Shown piece after piece: positions 47,000 through 59,331 of a DNA stretch of 64,000 bases. The stretch comes from Periplaneta americana (Eukaryota; Arthropoda; Insecta; Blattodea; Blattidae). The stretch lies in assembly GCF_040183065.1 (NCBI RefSeq), contig NC_091124.1:95312501-95376500 (forward strand), given 5' to 3'. Position 1 is the first letter of the stretch, and each line of letters opens with the position of its first letter. The notes below the pieces were generated by a model. It made no database searches. It was not told where the DNA came from and was given only the letters and a program-made list of their open reading frames with translations. A program made the translations under genes and the position numbers.

Positions 47000-47643
47000 A
47001 AGTTCCTAAGATTGATGTTTATACCGATTGAGGCAAAAAAAAAAAAAAAAGTAACACACTACTTCATATTTCGTTTTAAATACTTAGTCCTCTTTGAATA
47101 TAAACGTATGTATAATAAACTGTGTTTGTGGGTATTCTATTACATTAATCTGTAACATAAAGAAAGATTTTTGGGAATAAACCGAAGCAATGAAGTAATA
47201 TATCGTTTTCGTACATTAATTATAAAATCCCTATCGATTATTATTTTTGAAAACTAATGGAATCTTGAAAGAATGTATATTATGTAATAGACATTGATAT
47301 CATTACGCAGATTGAGAAAATAAAATAAGTTGTTGTAAATTAATAATATAGTAAATGTTCATTATTGCAAACTAATTGACCGACTCTCATAATATTCTTC
47401 TCTCTCGCTCTTTCCCTTTCTCTGCCTATCTCTTGTCTAGCTGTTTCGTCATTCTCGCAACATAAAGATATGATAAAATAAAAAGCTCTTCTCATTTTTA
47501 TAAATCGATATGTGCAATCGGGCAGTAACTGCGCAACATCTTCTATTCTTTCTTCTATTAGAACCAGTATTATTTATTTAACATCAGCCGTTGTTGAGCG
47601 TCGAAATTCATCGTGGGCAAGAAACGAACAACCAATTTATACC

Positions 47644-48320
47644 CTTTTCGCTGTAAGAAAAATCCTAATGTAAACATAAACACGTTGCTTTCATACCCGT
47701 GATTGGCTTCCAGTCGAAATACTCACACGACGCAGGAAAATATAGTTCCATGTTTGGAAACTGTAATCTTGTATTCTTTGAAAATAAAAATTGAATTCTA
47801 GATATTAAATACGATAAAACTTATAACTTCACTCATATGTAAAAACTCTATGTAAAATAAAAGCTACTTTTATATTGTGTTCTTTATTTTAAAAGCGGAC
47901 GAATACTAAGAATAATACCAAGGTAGTCTGTTCTTGTAATACTCTGGCGACACTTGAGTTTGTTCACGTAAGCACGTGATAGTATGGCTTCTGCATCCTC
48001 TGTGTGTGGGATTACTAAATGTAAGAGTGGAAACCCTCTCAAAATTGAAGAGAAACAAACAGTCTTGAATGTACATAATAAGTTAAGTGAGTTGAATCCA
48101 ATTAATTAAATATAAAGTAACAGTTCGCTAAGCAAACGAATCCATAGTAGAGAGATTAGGTCTACTTTGGCGAGTAACGGGAAATGTTTAACATGAAACA
48201 GAATGTACAGCAGTGGGCGGGATCACTTACTGAGAATCGCTGGCGCCAAGCTACGGCCAATCAAGCCTCACTTCAGTCATGTGCCATTGTTTACATTAGG
48301 ATTATTCTTACAACGAAAAG
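47644..48320 (+). mobile_element. Non-autonomous DNA transposon, 677 bp
   Basis: The inverted ends share CTTTTCG.TGTAAGAA.AATC and continue 'ctaatgtaaaca'. The paralogous segment at about 58740 lacks it, which confirms that it is an insertion. It keeps a transposase-like start (47984-48109). Confidence 0.72.
47984..48109 (+). pseudogene. Transposase N-terminal exon remnant
   Basis: A 41-codon frame 'MASASSVCGITKCKSG', then 'KIEEKQTVLNVHNKL' and a TAA. It has the look of the start of the DDE_3-type transposases such as the one at 4188-4649 ('EK..V..V...L'). No helix-turn-helix or catalytic part follows. The assignment is tentative. Confidence 0.4.
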
Positions 48321-48425
48321 ATTACAGCCTGGTGTCTTCTTTCAGCGATAGGGCTAATTCAGGTGCTGAAAGTGTACAAGACAGAGGCCTTTCCAGCTTT
48401 AATTTCCTCTCGGAAGAAACCACGC

Positions 48426-49193
48426 TGAATTCAGTTATGTTCTTGGTTCGGGTTTCAACACGTACATTTCTAGGAAAATGAGTATTAATGAATTATGTCT
48501 GGAAATAGTGTCACCTGCTGCCCGCCAGTTCTATACGTGTAACATAGCGGTGGATAAAGCAGAGTTTTTCAATCTTTTTCTACTAGTGGCATACTAAAGT
48601 TGTAATTTAAAATCCCGTGGCACATCCATATAACCTAAATCAGTGGTTTCCTAACCGGGGGGAGGGGGAATTTTTTCATAAAAACAAGTCAAATACGATA
48701 TTTTCAAAGATTGGTAGGATATTTTAACTTTACTGATCTGACAACCCTGGCTGGACGTCAGTCACTCTCTTTTCTGCCGCTCTCACACATACACTGTGTT
48801 TACCGAATGTTGACTTGTGGTGCTTTCGCTGAAAGTTGACTCATATAGTCACTTTTTTATTACTTTTTTTACTTTTATTTTTCCCATTTTTCCACGATAA
48901 TCTTCACTATTTTCATTTTCAGTGTTGCGGAGCTATGAGGATCCGAGTACACGCAAGAAGCGGTATAAGTAGCAACTATTTCCAAGTCAGCATATTTAGT
49001 AAACGAGAAAAGAGGGAAACGAACGACTATCACAGTGTTACTGAACGAACGAAAATTAGCTTAAATATGTATTTTCATTAAATTCAGGCTACACGACCTG
49101 GGACGGCTTCCTTGTCCGTGGAGTGGCTTTTATTTACATTTTAAAATAAATGTTTCCCAAATAACAATTGTTAGTCCAAGTGTATGTACAATT
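48426..49193. other. Unassigned sequence
   Basis: No recognisable gene or element end. A GC-free T-rich run lies at 48850-48900. Confidence 0.35.
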
Positions 49194-49378
49194 CACCGCT
49201 GTGGAGTAACGGTTAGCGCGTTTGAGTGTGCAACGAGCGGGTCCGGGTTCAAATCCTGGTTGGGACAAGTTATCTGGTTGAGTTTTTTCTTGGCTTTCCC
49301 CTCAGCCCATTGAAGCAGAATTGCTGGGTAATTTTCGGTGTTGGACCTCGAACTCATTTCGCCATCATTAATTAACAC
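49194..49378 (+). mobile_element. tRNA-derived SINE, 3' truncated
   Basis: Same family head as 3437-3689: 'ctgtggagtaacggttagcg', B box GGTTCAAATCC, then 'caagttatctggttgag' and 'tgctgggtaattttcggtg'. The tail with the poly-A end is absent and no target duplication was found. Confidence 0.85.
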
Positions 49379-49752
49379 AGTATTATTATCCCGGGTTCAG
49401 TTTACGGTGCAGCTGTACTTGTACAAAAGCACAGCCGTTCAGTTACTCAATCATTCACAGAATAGGAGTGGTAAGCACAATAAGCCTCAGGCTATAGTGT
49501 AAGCCTTTGTGTCCGTCCTCCGTACAAGAGTGAAAAAAGTGTATGCACAAGAATTGCTCTAAGCATTTATGTATACGCCTATTAGTATTGTGCCTGAAGA
49601 ATAGGTGCACTTGCATGTACCAAAATAAACAAAATAATAAGATTAGTTTAATTCAGAGATTACAGTATGCTTAACATATAAACACCATTTTCCTTAACTA
49701 CAAAAAAATTCCATGAGTTTACACTACTTGTATGTCTGTGCCATAAGACGTG

Positions 49753-49753
<1 letters not shown>
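49379..49753. other. No recognisable feature
   Basis: Unassigned spacer. Confidence 0.4.

Positions 49754-49813
<60 letters not shown>
49754..49813. repeat. (TA)n microsatellite
   Basis: About 30 uninterrupted TA units. Confidence 0.96.
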
Positions 49814-49814
<1 letters not shown>

Positions 49815-49983
49815 TTACAAAATAGAGAATAAAAATCACCGGTACGTAAACAATGCCAGCACGACAACATTACAGTACGCCGCCATCTGTAATAGACAGG
49901 GAAAGGATTTATATGTAAATACATATTTACTTATAAAGCTAATATAATTTATATTTTGCATTATCTTTATGTTTCACAATGTG

Positions 49984-52092
<2,109 letters not shown>

Positions 52093-52182
52093 GTAATAGA
52101 TAACATGAGTCGTCAGACTTGCTGCACTTTACTATCATTACAACTATTAATAATAATGAAATATCAGTAATATTGTTATTAT

Positions 52183-52189
52183 TATTTTC

Positions 52190-52242
<53 letters not shown>

Positions 52243-52274
52243 TCTTTTTGTTATTCTTCTTCTTCTTCTTCTTC

Positions 52275-52320
<46 letters not shown>
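52183..52320. repeat. (ATT)n/(CTT)n microsatellite
   Basis: Long ATT runs are separated by a (CTT)n block at 52257-52275. Leu/Tyr-rich frames across it are artefacts. Confidence 0.95.
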
Positions 52321-52894
52321 TCAGAATTAAACTTGCGTCGTTTAAAGAGGCTTCTCAAGATCCTGAGGTCCACCGCTATAGAGTAACTGTTAGCATGTCT
52401 GACCGCGAAACTAGCGTGTCCGGGTTCAAAATCCTGGTTGAGAAAGTTATCTGGATAAGATTTTTTCTGGGGGTTTCTCTCAACCAATTAAGGACAAATG
52501 CTATGTAACTTTCGACGATGGACCTTGGACTCATTTCGCTCGCTTTATCATCTTCAGCTCAGACACTAGATAATCGGGTAGGCGGAAACTGCACACTTTG
52601 ATCCGGAAACTGCTCACCGCTTTTCGAGGGACCCACTAATCCTATCCGGATACTGCACACTGATTCACAAGGGTTTTACTAATCTTACCCGGAAACTGCA
52701 CAATTTACAAAATATATTTATTTTCCATTTGACTGACTTCACATTGAAACTTCGCTTACTTTCTTCCTTCGTTGTTTTGCAGTTTAATATGTCTCAATTT
52801 GTATGTCCAAAAGTTGAGACGGTTCCTCGTATAGGATAAGGAGGTTGTCATTAGATTAGTATTTCGTGTTAATCTTCTTATATGGATAGGAATC

Positions 52895-53958
52895 GCGGAC
52901 GTGTAAGGAAGTTTCAGAATGTGAGACGGAAGTAACAGGTGGACAGGAAGGCTGAAGCGACGCTACGCGGACAGGAAACATGTGTCCAGGCGTGGAGTTG
53001 ACTGATGAGGGAATGTATGGACTTTGCCTGCGGGTGGTCAGTAAGATGACGCCAAGCCAGGTTCCAAAAGAGATGATCTGGTATATGTCAGAGAATTGTC
53101 AGGACGCCGGAAGTAGGGGATGTTCTAGTTAACGAACAATTTTTGAAGAACGCGTCTTAAGTGACGTAAGTGTAATCATGGCCAATCAGGATTCTTAATA
53201 GAGTCACGTGATTAATAGATAGGAGGGCGAAATTGTATGTTTGGTGGTTGAAAGTAGAGGGTAGATTTGGCAGATAGACAGAAGGCAGACAGACAGCGTT
53301 CGGAGAGGACGCACTACACATATTCTCGGCAAACCTAACTCGGAAGTATAACAATTTACGGACTTAGAATTTTTTTAGTGGATTTAGTAAGAAGTCGTGT
53401 GTGGCATCATTATTATAAGTCTGAATTTTTTTCTCATTATTATTATTACATTCGGAATAAATTGTCATCAAGTTATCAACTCTCCGTTATATTACTGGTG
53501 TTTTATAGTACAAAATATATAATTACGTGAACTCAGAAATTAGTCTACCAACTTGCGGGAAGTGAGAGCGAGATATTATACACTTGGACGCGCATTTCTG
53601 CTAATCTGAAACGAACACTTAATAATAATAATAAACATTCTCATAGTTCTTACCAACAACTTTTGGTGTGCGCCTACATCATTTCAATATACGAGCACGT
53701 CTCCCAAACCCCATGTCCCGACCGTTTTTGCAGCTGACCTGGGACCTCATCCTCTACCGGAGTAATCTCGAGGAGGCTGGCGCCCAAATTAATCAGTGTA
53801 CATAGTTAATTATTGACATCGACGTGCCTCCTTGAGATACTTTCCATATACGACGGAGCTGGCAGCCGAGGGCAAGGAAAGGCGTCGTGGGCAACAACAA
53901 CGACGACCGCCGACCGTCGCAGATTCTGGCGCCCCAACGACGACGTCCGACGACCTCT
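52895..53958 (+). mobile_element. Possible LTR and leader of a retroelement inside the MULE
   Basis: From about 52900 composition changes. There is a GA-rich promoter-like part, a 'cagacagcgttcgg' region, a GAATAAA signal near 53454, and then two 'tggcgccc' words (53781 and 53933), the second in 'ctggcgccccaacgacgacg'. Such words are used as tRNA-Lys primer sites next to LTRs. I could not find paired LTRs, clean TG...CA ends or a target duplication. It may be a solo LTR with leader, or an unrelated insertion. Confidence 0.35.
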
Positions 53959-54494
53959 TCAAACTTGATTCACGAATTTATACAATGAAGGATGACTGCT
54001 GTAAAAACTGACATTAAAATGCTTGTGAAATGATTCACAGCCATTTGTTGTGCGAGAGGTCGATGTAGTCATGGCTGCCCATACAGTGGGAGGGAAAACT
54101 GTATCTTCGGAGATATGCGTTTCTAGTAAATAATCTGCAAATTTATCAAGTCTAGTATCTATCGGTTTTACCTCAACCCGTTCCATAGCGAAGAAATCCC
54201 CGACTTCCTCTGGATTCAAATACGTTATTCCAAAAACCATCCTGAGCCACTGTCCTATCTCACTGTCTTCTTTGTACTTCTTCGCCAGTCCTACTCACTG
54301 TATTTTACGCCACCATGCTTGTGCAAGATGGAAGCGGCAACGTACGAGTATAATAGTAACGCATTCCCAAGTTTCACCACTGCAGCATGTATAGGTAGTT
54401 CAAAGTCTATTACTACATTAGATGGAGTGAAGTTTTCCAATTCCTTTGCTTTATAAAATTTACAATCCTCATATACCAGCACTAAATTTCCCAT
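53959..54494 (-). pseudogene. MULE transposase, C-terminal half
   Basis: The minus strand reads 'VVIDFELPIHAAV' (the acidic residue of the MULE domain). In a second frame 'CRFHLAQAWWRKIQ' with a stop, 'LAKKYKEDSEIGQWL', then 'MVFGITYLNPEEVGDFFAME' and 'SSRTTNGCESFHKHFN..FYSSHPSLYKF' follow in outline. This order matches the MULE transposase domain and the segment after it found in insect elements. The first catalytic Asp and the FLYWCH-type zinc finger at the N terminus are absent. At least two frame breaks and a stop are present. The gene ends abruptly at about 53959, where foreign sequence begins. Confidence 0.8.
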
Positions 54495-54724
54495 TCGCTT
54501 TCAGATGTAAACAAACTCTCCATTTCGAACAAAATTAAAACACTTTGATAAATTAAAACTATGTGTAGTATCGGCAAAGCAGGTAGAAAACATTTTGGTG
54601 TGCAGTTTCCTTATGACCGTAATCCAGGAGCAAATTTTGGTGTGCAGTTTCCGACACCCGTAGATAATTATAGCAGTCGATAAAGCATCGTAAAATAACT
54701 GAATTAAAGTAAAAAAATCCTGAG

Positions 54725-55624
54725 TCATTTTTATACGACCTTCTTCTACGACAAATCATAAATATTAGCATGTTTGTTTTATACTGGCGCTCCACATTAT
54801 ATTGGCCACGAAAGTACCACATATTATCAGGCAGATTGTTAATCTACATGAAGAAAGGAATATATTTCTTTGCAATCTATATCCTGGGTAAAGAAACTTG
54901 CGCATCTCCTCTTCAATCTGCTTTGTTCGAGTCCATATTATTAGAACGAACGGAATTTAGAAAATAACATATTTTGGGCATATAGGCGTTTTCTTAGAGG
55001 ACATCCTCCTCTTTCTATTATAATTTAAATAATTATTTGCGTCGTTTTTAACGTATATAGAATAACAGAAGTAAATCTATTTCATTCATTCGGTTATTGA
55101 AAATACAAATAAAATAACATTAAGGCCTAAGTCTATTTATAAGCAATATAACCTAAAGCGTTTATATTTGAAGCAGTGCTTACAGCGTATTCACATTTAT
55201 TTCTGTTGTTTTATATACGTTATAAAATACGTAAATAACTTATTTCAGTTATATTACAACGAAGGAGGGATGTCCGCTAAGAAGTCACCTATACGCTCAA
55301 TGGTATTTTCTAAACTCTGCAAGATTTATACACGATGCAGACTGTGTTGTACTGTAGCCTTCATCCGCCACATCAGACTCAGCAGGCAGCCATAGTATGA
55401 CTCTCCGTGCACTGCCCCGTCTCTCTCTGTATGCCATGGGAGCTAAATGCCCCCAGTGGGTGGGGCTGATTACTAGTCTTCCGTAAGGAATATGTTACGT
55501 CACCGCTAAATAGAAGTGTTACATTTACGATATTGATGTTTTCAAGATGATAACTTCATTTATTAGTAGATCGTTAAAACCTGCATCGTAGATGGCAGAT
55601 TTTAATTAGGCTACATAACAAATA
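54725..55624. other. Unassigned sequence
   Basis: No recognisable gene or element end in 0.9 kb. Confidence 0.4.
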
Positions 55625-56198
55625 TATTGGTATCATTATACGAATTCAGAAAAAAAATCTTATCACTTCAACTTACCTTTCGTATAAATCCTTTGTCCTC
55701 TTTGGTCGAATATATACAGTAAAATGAAAATAACAGCTTATGTTTTTTGGGTTAAACGTAGTATTAGTAGGCCTACGTAAAATGCAGAAACAATTTGAGA
55801 CTAAACTGAAGTCATGGCAACGTTTATCGTTGTTGTAAAACAATAATATAGTAAATGTTCATTATTAATGCGATTAACCCTAGGATGCATGAGCTACTTT
55901 TCCTACACATTTACATGACATGGGTCCATTGGACCCGTATGCTATTTAATGAAGAATTACACATAAAAATGGAATAATATTAATCTATTATTTAATTTAA
56001 TTTGAATTTAGGGGGTTTAATTGTGGAAAATAATATACAATTTTATAACTAAGTAACATGTGAATATACAAATATATAATTATATTAATTTATTTCTACA
56101 AGATAATAATGTAAGTTCTTTGGGCAAAGAAAATAATATAGTTTTATAACTAAGTAGCGAGTGAAAATAAGTTGTTCTTATTACAACACAAACACATA

Positions 56199-56542
56199 AT
56201 AATAATAAATAATCCGTGGCACTACAGCCCACGAAGTGCCAAGACCGACTAGTCGGCTGCTGGACTCACGGCCACATGCCGAAGCAGAGGTGGATGGTCA
56301 TCCAACCAGAATGGAGGTATCGTGTGTTTAGCACGATGAGCCCCCCAGTCGTTATAGCTGGTTTGCGTAACCGGATTTCATTACCTATCGTAGCTCCCCA
56401 AGTGCATCACGATGCTGGTTGGACACCGGTCCCATACACTGGCCGAAATTTCATGAGAATATGTCTTTCCCATGAGGAGTCGAATCAGCGCGCATTCCGT
56501 AACGCGAGTCCTAGGAAGGATGCTTTATGCCATGACCCCAAG
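56199..56542 (-). mobile_element. tRNA-derived SINE (third family) in the piggyBac, 16 bp TSD
   Basis: On the minus strand the tRNA-like head (about 56542-56465, with 'gattcgactcctcatggg' as B-box region) is followed by a ~240 bp body ('ggccagtgtatgggaccgg', 'ccaccattctggttgg'-like words) and a TTATTATT tail. Direct repeats ACAACACAAAC(A/G)CATA flank it at 56183-56198 and 56543-56558, one mismatch. The body is well conserved and GC-rich, so the 120-codon plus-strand frame across it is spurious. Confidence 0.85.
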
Positions 56543-56694
56543 ACAACACAAACGCATATATTTATTTATATAAGATAAAAATGTAATGTTCGTGAACAGC
56601 ATTATCATAGTACTTACCGGAATAGCGCTTTTGTATTTCTTTGGGCAAAAACTAACTATTGTCATGTCCTTGTGAAATACAAATACACTTTTGT

Positions 56695-57798
56695 TCACTG
56701 GTCGATTTTGGATTGGATTTCATTTCTTTTCGAATGTCTCTCTTGTTTTTGCCTAATTGATCCCACAATTGTCACTTTCTTCTCCAACATGTATTGCGCC
56801 AAAGATATATTTGTAAAATAATTGTCCATGGTGATATTTCGGGCTCTACCAAGTACACAGCGATTTAGAAACTTCACAATATTGAGAGCCAAATCCTTCT
56901 GTGGCGGTTCTCCGATAATTTCCCTGTAAATAGGCCTATACAATCCCGTGAACGGTATAACCAGTTGCTGCTTCACACATCCACATAATTTTGATCTCGT
57001 AGTTCGCTGGCTTCTTTGGCATATATTGTACAAAACTACAACGGCCTCTAAACAAAACCAGCTATTCGTATATTGTGACATTTGGTTGTGGGACCATTAT
57101 TTTTCCTAACTGTTCCGTAAATATTTGCCACACATAAGAAACAAGAACAAGTTTATGTGTTTTTGTAATCTAACCTTTCGTGTTCTCTTATCATAGAGCC
57201 TTAAAAACCTTCTCATAGCTTCAAAATGATTCACAGACATTGTAGCTCTATAAAATGGATTGGAAAATTTACCAGGAAGAAATTCTCTTATTGGAACATC
57301 CCAAGATTTGTCTGCTCTCATATGCAACAAAATTCCAAGAAAAGCAACCATTTCATCTATTGATACTTCTTGCCATTTTATTTTCTTTAGTAGATAAAAC
57401 CTTTTTGCTTCTAAGTTGATACATCTCACAGTTTCATCCAAAATATTCTGTGGGATAAATAAATTCCAGGCACCTCAGAGTAGCAGTTCCTATAGCCCTT
57501 GAAGAACTTGATACAAATCTTACGAAGTTGTGGACAGGAGATTTACTCTGAGCAGGGGTTTCTGTCCTCCATATCATCCCACTAGAAGCAATATATTCTC
57601 CTCTATGTGTTTTGATTGTCGACTGGTGTCAAACAAGCATCCAGGTTTCATCTTTATGCTCACACAATCATTATCCAGTTCTGCAGAAGAAACTTCATCT
57701 TCATCCGGAGTATTGTCATCCATTGCTGGAGATATATGTGTATTCCTAATCGTCGTCCGAAATTTTACTTTCCAGCTGTAGAAGTCTTGCCAACTCAT
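56695..57798 (-). pseudogene. piggyBac transposase, several breaks
   Basis: Minus-strand reading from a Met at 57798: an acidic N-terminal region ('NTPDEDEVSSAELDND'), a break, then 'KIKWQEVSIDEMVAFLGILLHMRADKSWDVP', 'FSNPFYRATMSVNHFEAMRRFLRLYD' (start of the DDE_Tnp_1_7 domain). After another break near 57095 comes 'VVVLYNICQR', and then 'RARNITMDNYFTNISLAQYMLEKKVTIVGSIRQ', which contains a catalytic Asp. The C terminus after 'IRQKQER' and the Cys-rich domain are absent; the SINE and decayed sequence take that place. At least three frameshifts or stops. The conserved 'MDNYFT' and 'VGTIR'-like words make the family secure. Confidence 0.9.
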
Positions 57799-58145
57799 GA
57801 AAATATGTTTAGCAGTTCATAGGATTCTGCTTAGATGGCAGATTACAATAATATTTACGATAATAAAACAATTTAAGCAACGGGTCTATTGGACCCATGT
57901 TATGTAAAAGTGTAGTATATATGAACACGAATAAAAAACATATATAAAATCAAAGAATAAAATACCAAATGTGCTATAGGTGTATAAAGGAAGTAACAAG
58001 AGTAGCATACCTAGTGGGCAGAGTCACAATGTGAATTAGTTATTTAGATAATAATTATTAAATATGCCGCCGGGTCCAATGGACCCATGTTATGCATCCT
58101 AGGGTTAACCGACCGATCTAGACATTCAGTATTCTGTTAGGTATA

Positions 58146-58513
58146 CCACAGTCTAGTATATGTAGTGACGAAGCTCAATATGTAGAGAATATGCATCCAT
58201 AGATAGTTTCTAACCACTAGGATCGCTAATATCGCCTCATTAGAGACAATGATAATAGTACCGGCACAGTCTATTGTGCCTAGCATCCTCACAACTCAAG
58301 CTTCGTGACTGTATATACTAGACTGTGACCACAGTCTACTATATACAGTCACGAAGCTTGAGTTTTGAGGGTGCTAGAAACAATAGACTGTGACGGTACT
58401 ATTTTGCATTGCCTGTAATGAGGCGATATTAGCGATCCTAGTGGTGAGCAACTATCTAATATTTGCATATTTACTACGTATTGAGCTTCGCGACTGTATA
58501 TACTAGACTGTGG
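58146..58513. mobile_element. 368 bp palindrome: two MITEs head-to-head
   Basis: Two near-identical copies in inverted orientation (58146-58327 and 58329-58513). Each itself has inverted ends CCACAGTCTAGTATATACAG followed by 'tcacgaagct'. TA flanks the whole (58144-58145, 58514-58515). The arms match over about 180 bases with only scattered changes. Single copies are at 13001 and 14403-15998. Confidence 0.88.
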
Positions 58514-58830
58514 TAATACTATCTCTCTCTCTTTCCCTCCTATCTATTTTCTAGTTCTTTAGCCCTTCTCGCAACATGATGATATGGAAAAACAGAGGCG
58601 CCTTTCATTTTTACGTAAGTCAACATGTAATCAAGCAATAATTATGAGATATTTTCTATTAGTAATAGTATAAATGTATTCAACGTGAGGCAATATTCAG
58701 CGTCAAAATTCGACGTGACGAGAAATGAGCGAGAAAATCTACCTGGAGCCTTCTATCAGTGATAGGGCTATTTCACATGCCGTAAATGTACGACACGGCC
58801 TTTCCAGTTTCAGTTCCCTCTGGTAGAATA

Positions 58831-59179
58831 TTAATAAAAGTATAAAATAATTTAACTTCTTATATAGAGTACAATGTGAACATTAGGTATTGTGTTGCCA
58901 TAAAATTGAGAAATTCCGAGGGCTAATAGGGATTTCCCGGTCTCTGATCGGGTCAAAATCCCTGACAGAACTGATATTTAACCCATGCGGTGAATTTCGG
59001 TGAAGTCTGGAGGGCCCAATTAGTCAAATCCACTTTCTCTCCTCACCTCCACGCTGAGGCCCACTGTGATCTTATAAGATGCGAAAGAGAGAGTGGTGTG
59101 CGGAAAGCAACGGGAAGCTACCGTATTCATCCTTACCAAGAAAAACTGCAATCATATTATATCGTTATTCAATTGTAAC
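58831..59179. other. Unassigned sequence
   Basis: A GC-richer patch at 58985-59130, possibly further 5' sequence of the LINE tail that follows. No motif can be named. Confidence 0.35.
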
Positions 59180-59331
59180 TTATACATATATGGATTGTAG
59201 GGGAGACGAAGAGGAATGTGGAAAAGAAGGAAGATTGGAGAATGCTGGGATTGCAATGAAAGATCTGCTCTTGAGCAGAAAACTGAATGAATGAATGAAT
59301 GAATGAATGAATGAATGAATGAATGAATGAA
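59180..59331 (+). repeat. LINE 3' tail with (GAAT)n
   Basis: The plus strand reads 'RNVEKRRRLENAGIAMKDLLLS' in outline and then (AATG)n at 59287-59331. It is the same tail as 31811-32020, with 11 tetranucleotide units. 5' truncated. Confidence 0.7.

Larger units (their letters stand above)
41240..47250. repeat. Tandem array of ~430/625 bp alternating units
   Basis: The word '(a/c)ccatatt..cgaatatactgtgag' starts a unit at 41607, 42086, 42528, 43160, 43583, 45581, 46012 and 46637. After subtracting the hAT at 43712-45080 the spacings are about 479, 442, 632, 423, 621, 431 and 625. Long units carry an extra ~200 bp that begins with sequence like the 3' coding end of the RTE LINE; short units jump from 'gatagggactga' to 'tattattgtaatg'. 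Units are roughly 80-90% alike by eye. A diverged solo unit is at 55625-55860. Confidence 0.82.
47251..48425 (+). repeat. Paralogous segment A (partner of 55845-58830)
   Basis: 'aataatatagtaaatgttcatt', 'ctctttccct', 'ctcgcaacat.aagatatg', 'agcgtcgaaattc' and 'tcagcgatagggcta' to 'ggcctttcc' occur in the same order at 55845-55867 and 58508-58817. The preceding array unit is also shared with 55625-55845. The two segments therefore descend from one block. This copy has the MITE at 47644-48320; the partner has a piggyBac and a MITE dimer instead. Confidence 0.72.
52575..54660 (-). mobile_element. MULE element with perfect 8 bp TSD
   Basis: The ends are CGGGTAGGCGGAAACTGCAC and, inverted from the right, CGGGTGTCGGAAACTGCACA. 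TAGATAAT is duplicated exactly at 52567-52574 and 54661-54668. 'GGAAACTGCACA' recurs as subterminal repeats: four at the left (52583-52700) and two inverted at the right (54590-54655). It contains a decayed MULE transposase on the minus strand and an apparent LTR-like insertion. Confidence 0.87.
52368..54716 (+). mobile_element. tRNA-derived SINE split by a MULE insertion
   Basis: The head and body (52368-52574, with 'gagtaactgttagcatgtc' and B box GGTTCAAAATCC) and the tail (54669-54716, 'taaagcatcgtaaaataac' then A-rich) together form a full SINE of about 250 bp. ATCCTGAG is repeated at 52360-52367 and 54717-54724. The MULE at 52575-54660 lies between the two parts and is the younger insertion. 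Confidence 0.88.
55878..58104 (-). mobile_element. piggyBac element with TTAA target
   Basis: The ends are CCCTAGGATGCATGAGC at the left and TATGCATCCTAGGG at the right. TTAA is duplicated at 55874-55877 and 58105-58108. A palindromic word GGGTCCA(T/A)TGGACCC or a close variant lies near both ends (55923, 57881, 58075), matching the subterminal repeats known in piggyBac elements. It contains a broken transposase gene on the minus strand and a SINE. Confidence 0.92.
55625..58830 (+). repeat. Paralogous segment B (partner of 47020-48425)
   Basis: It starts with a diverged unit of the 41-47 kb array ('tatcacttcaacttaccttt', then 'gtaaaatg') and continues with the same unique phrases as segment A up to 'ggcctttccagttt' at about 58817. 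Its extra length is due to the piggyBac at 55878-58104 and the MITE dimer at 58146-58513. Confidence 0.7.

Noticed and set aside
41240-47250. CRISPR-like or coding interpretation of the regularly spaced repeats
   Set aside because: Units are 430-625 bp long and diverged, with LINE-derived parts; this is a eukaryotic tandem array, not a repeat-spacer array.
52119-52508. A 129-codon Leu/Tyr/Phe-rich frame
   Set aside because: It spans (ATT)n and (CTT)n microsatellites and then runs into a SINE.
56216-56578. A GC-rich 120-codon plus-strand frame that looks like a gene
   Set aside because: It lies in a SINE with a tRNA-like head on the minus strand and a 16 bp target duplication, so the frame is incidental.
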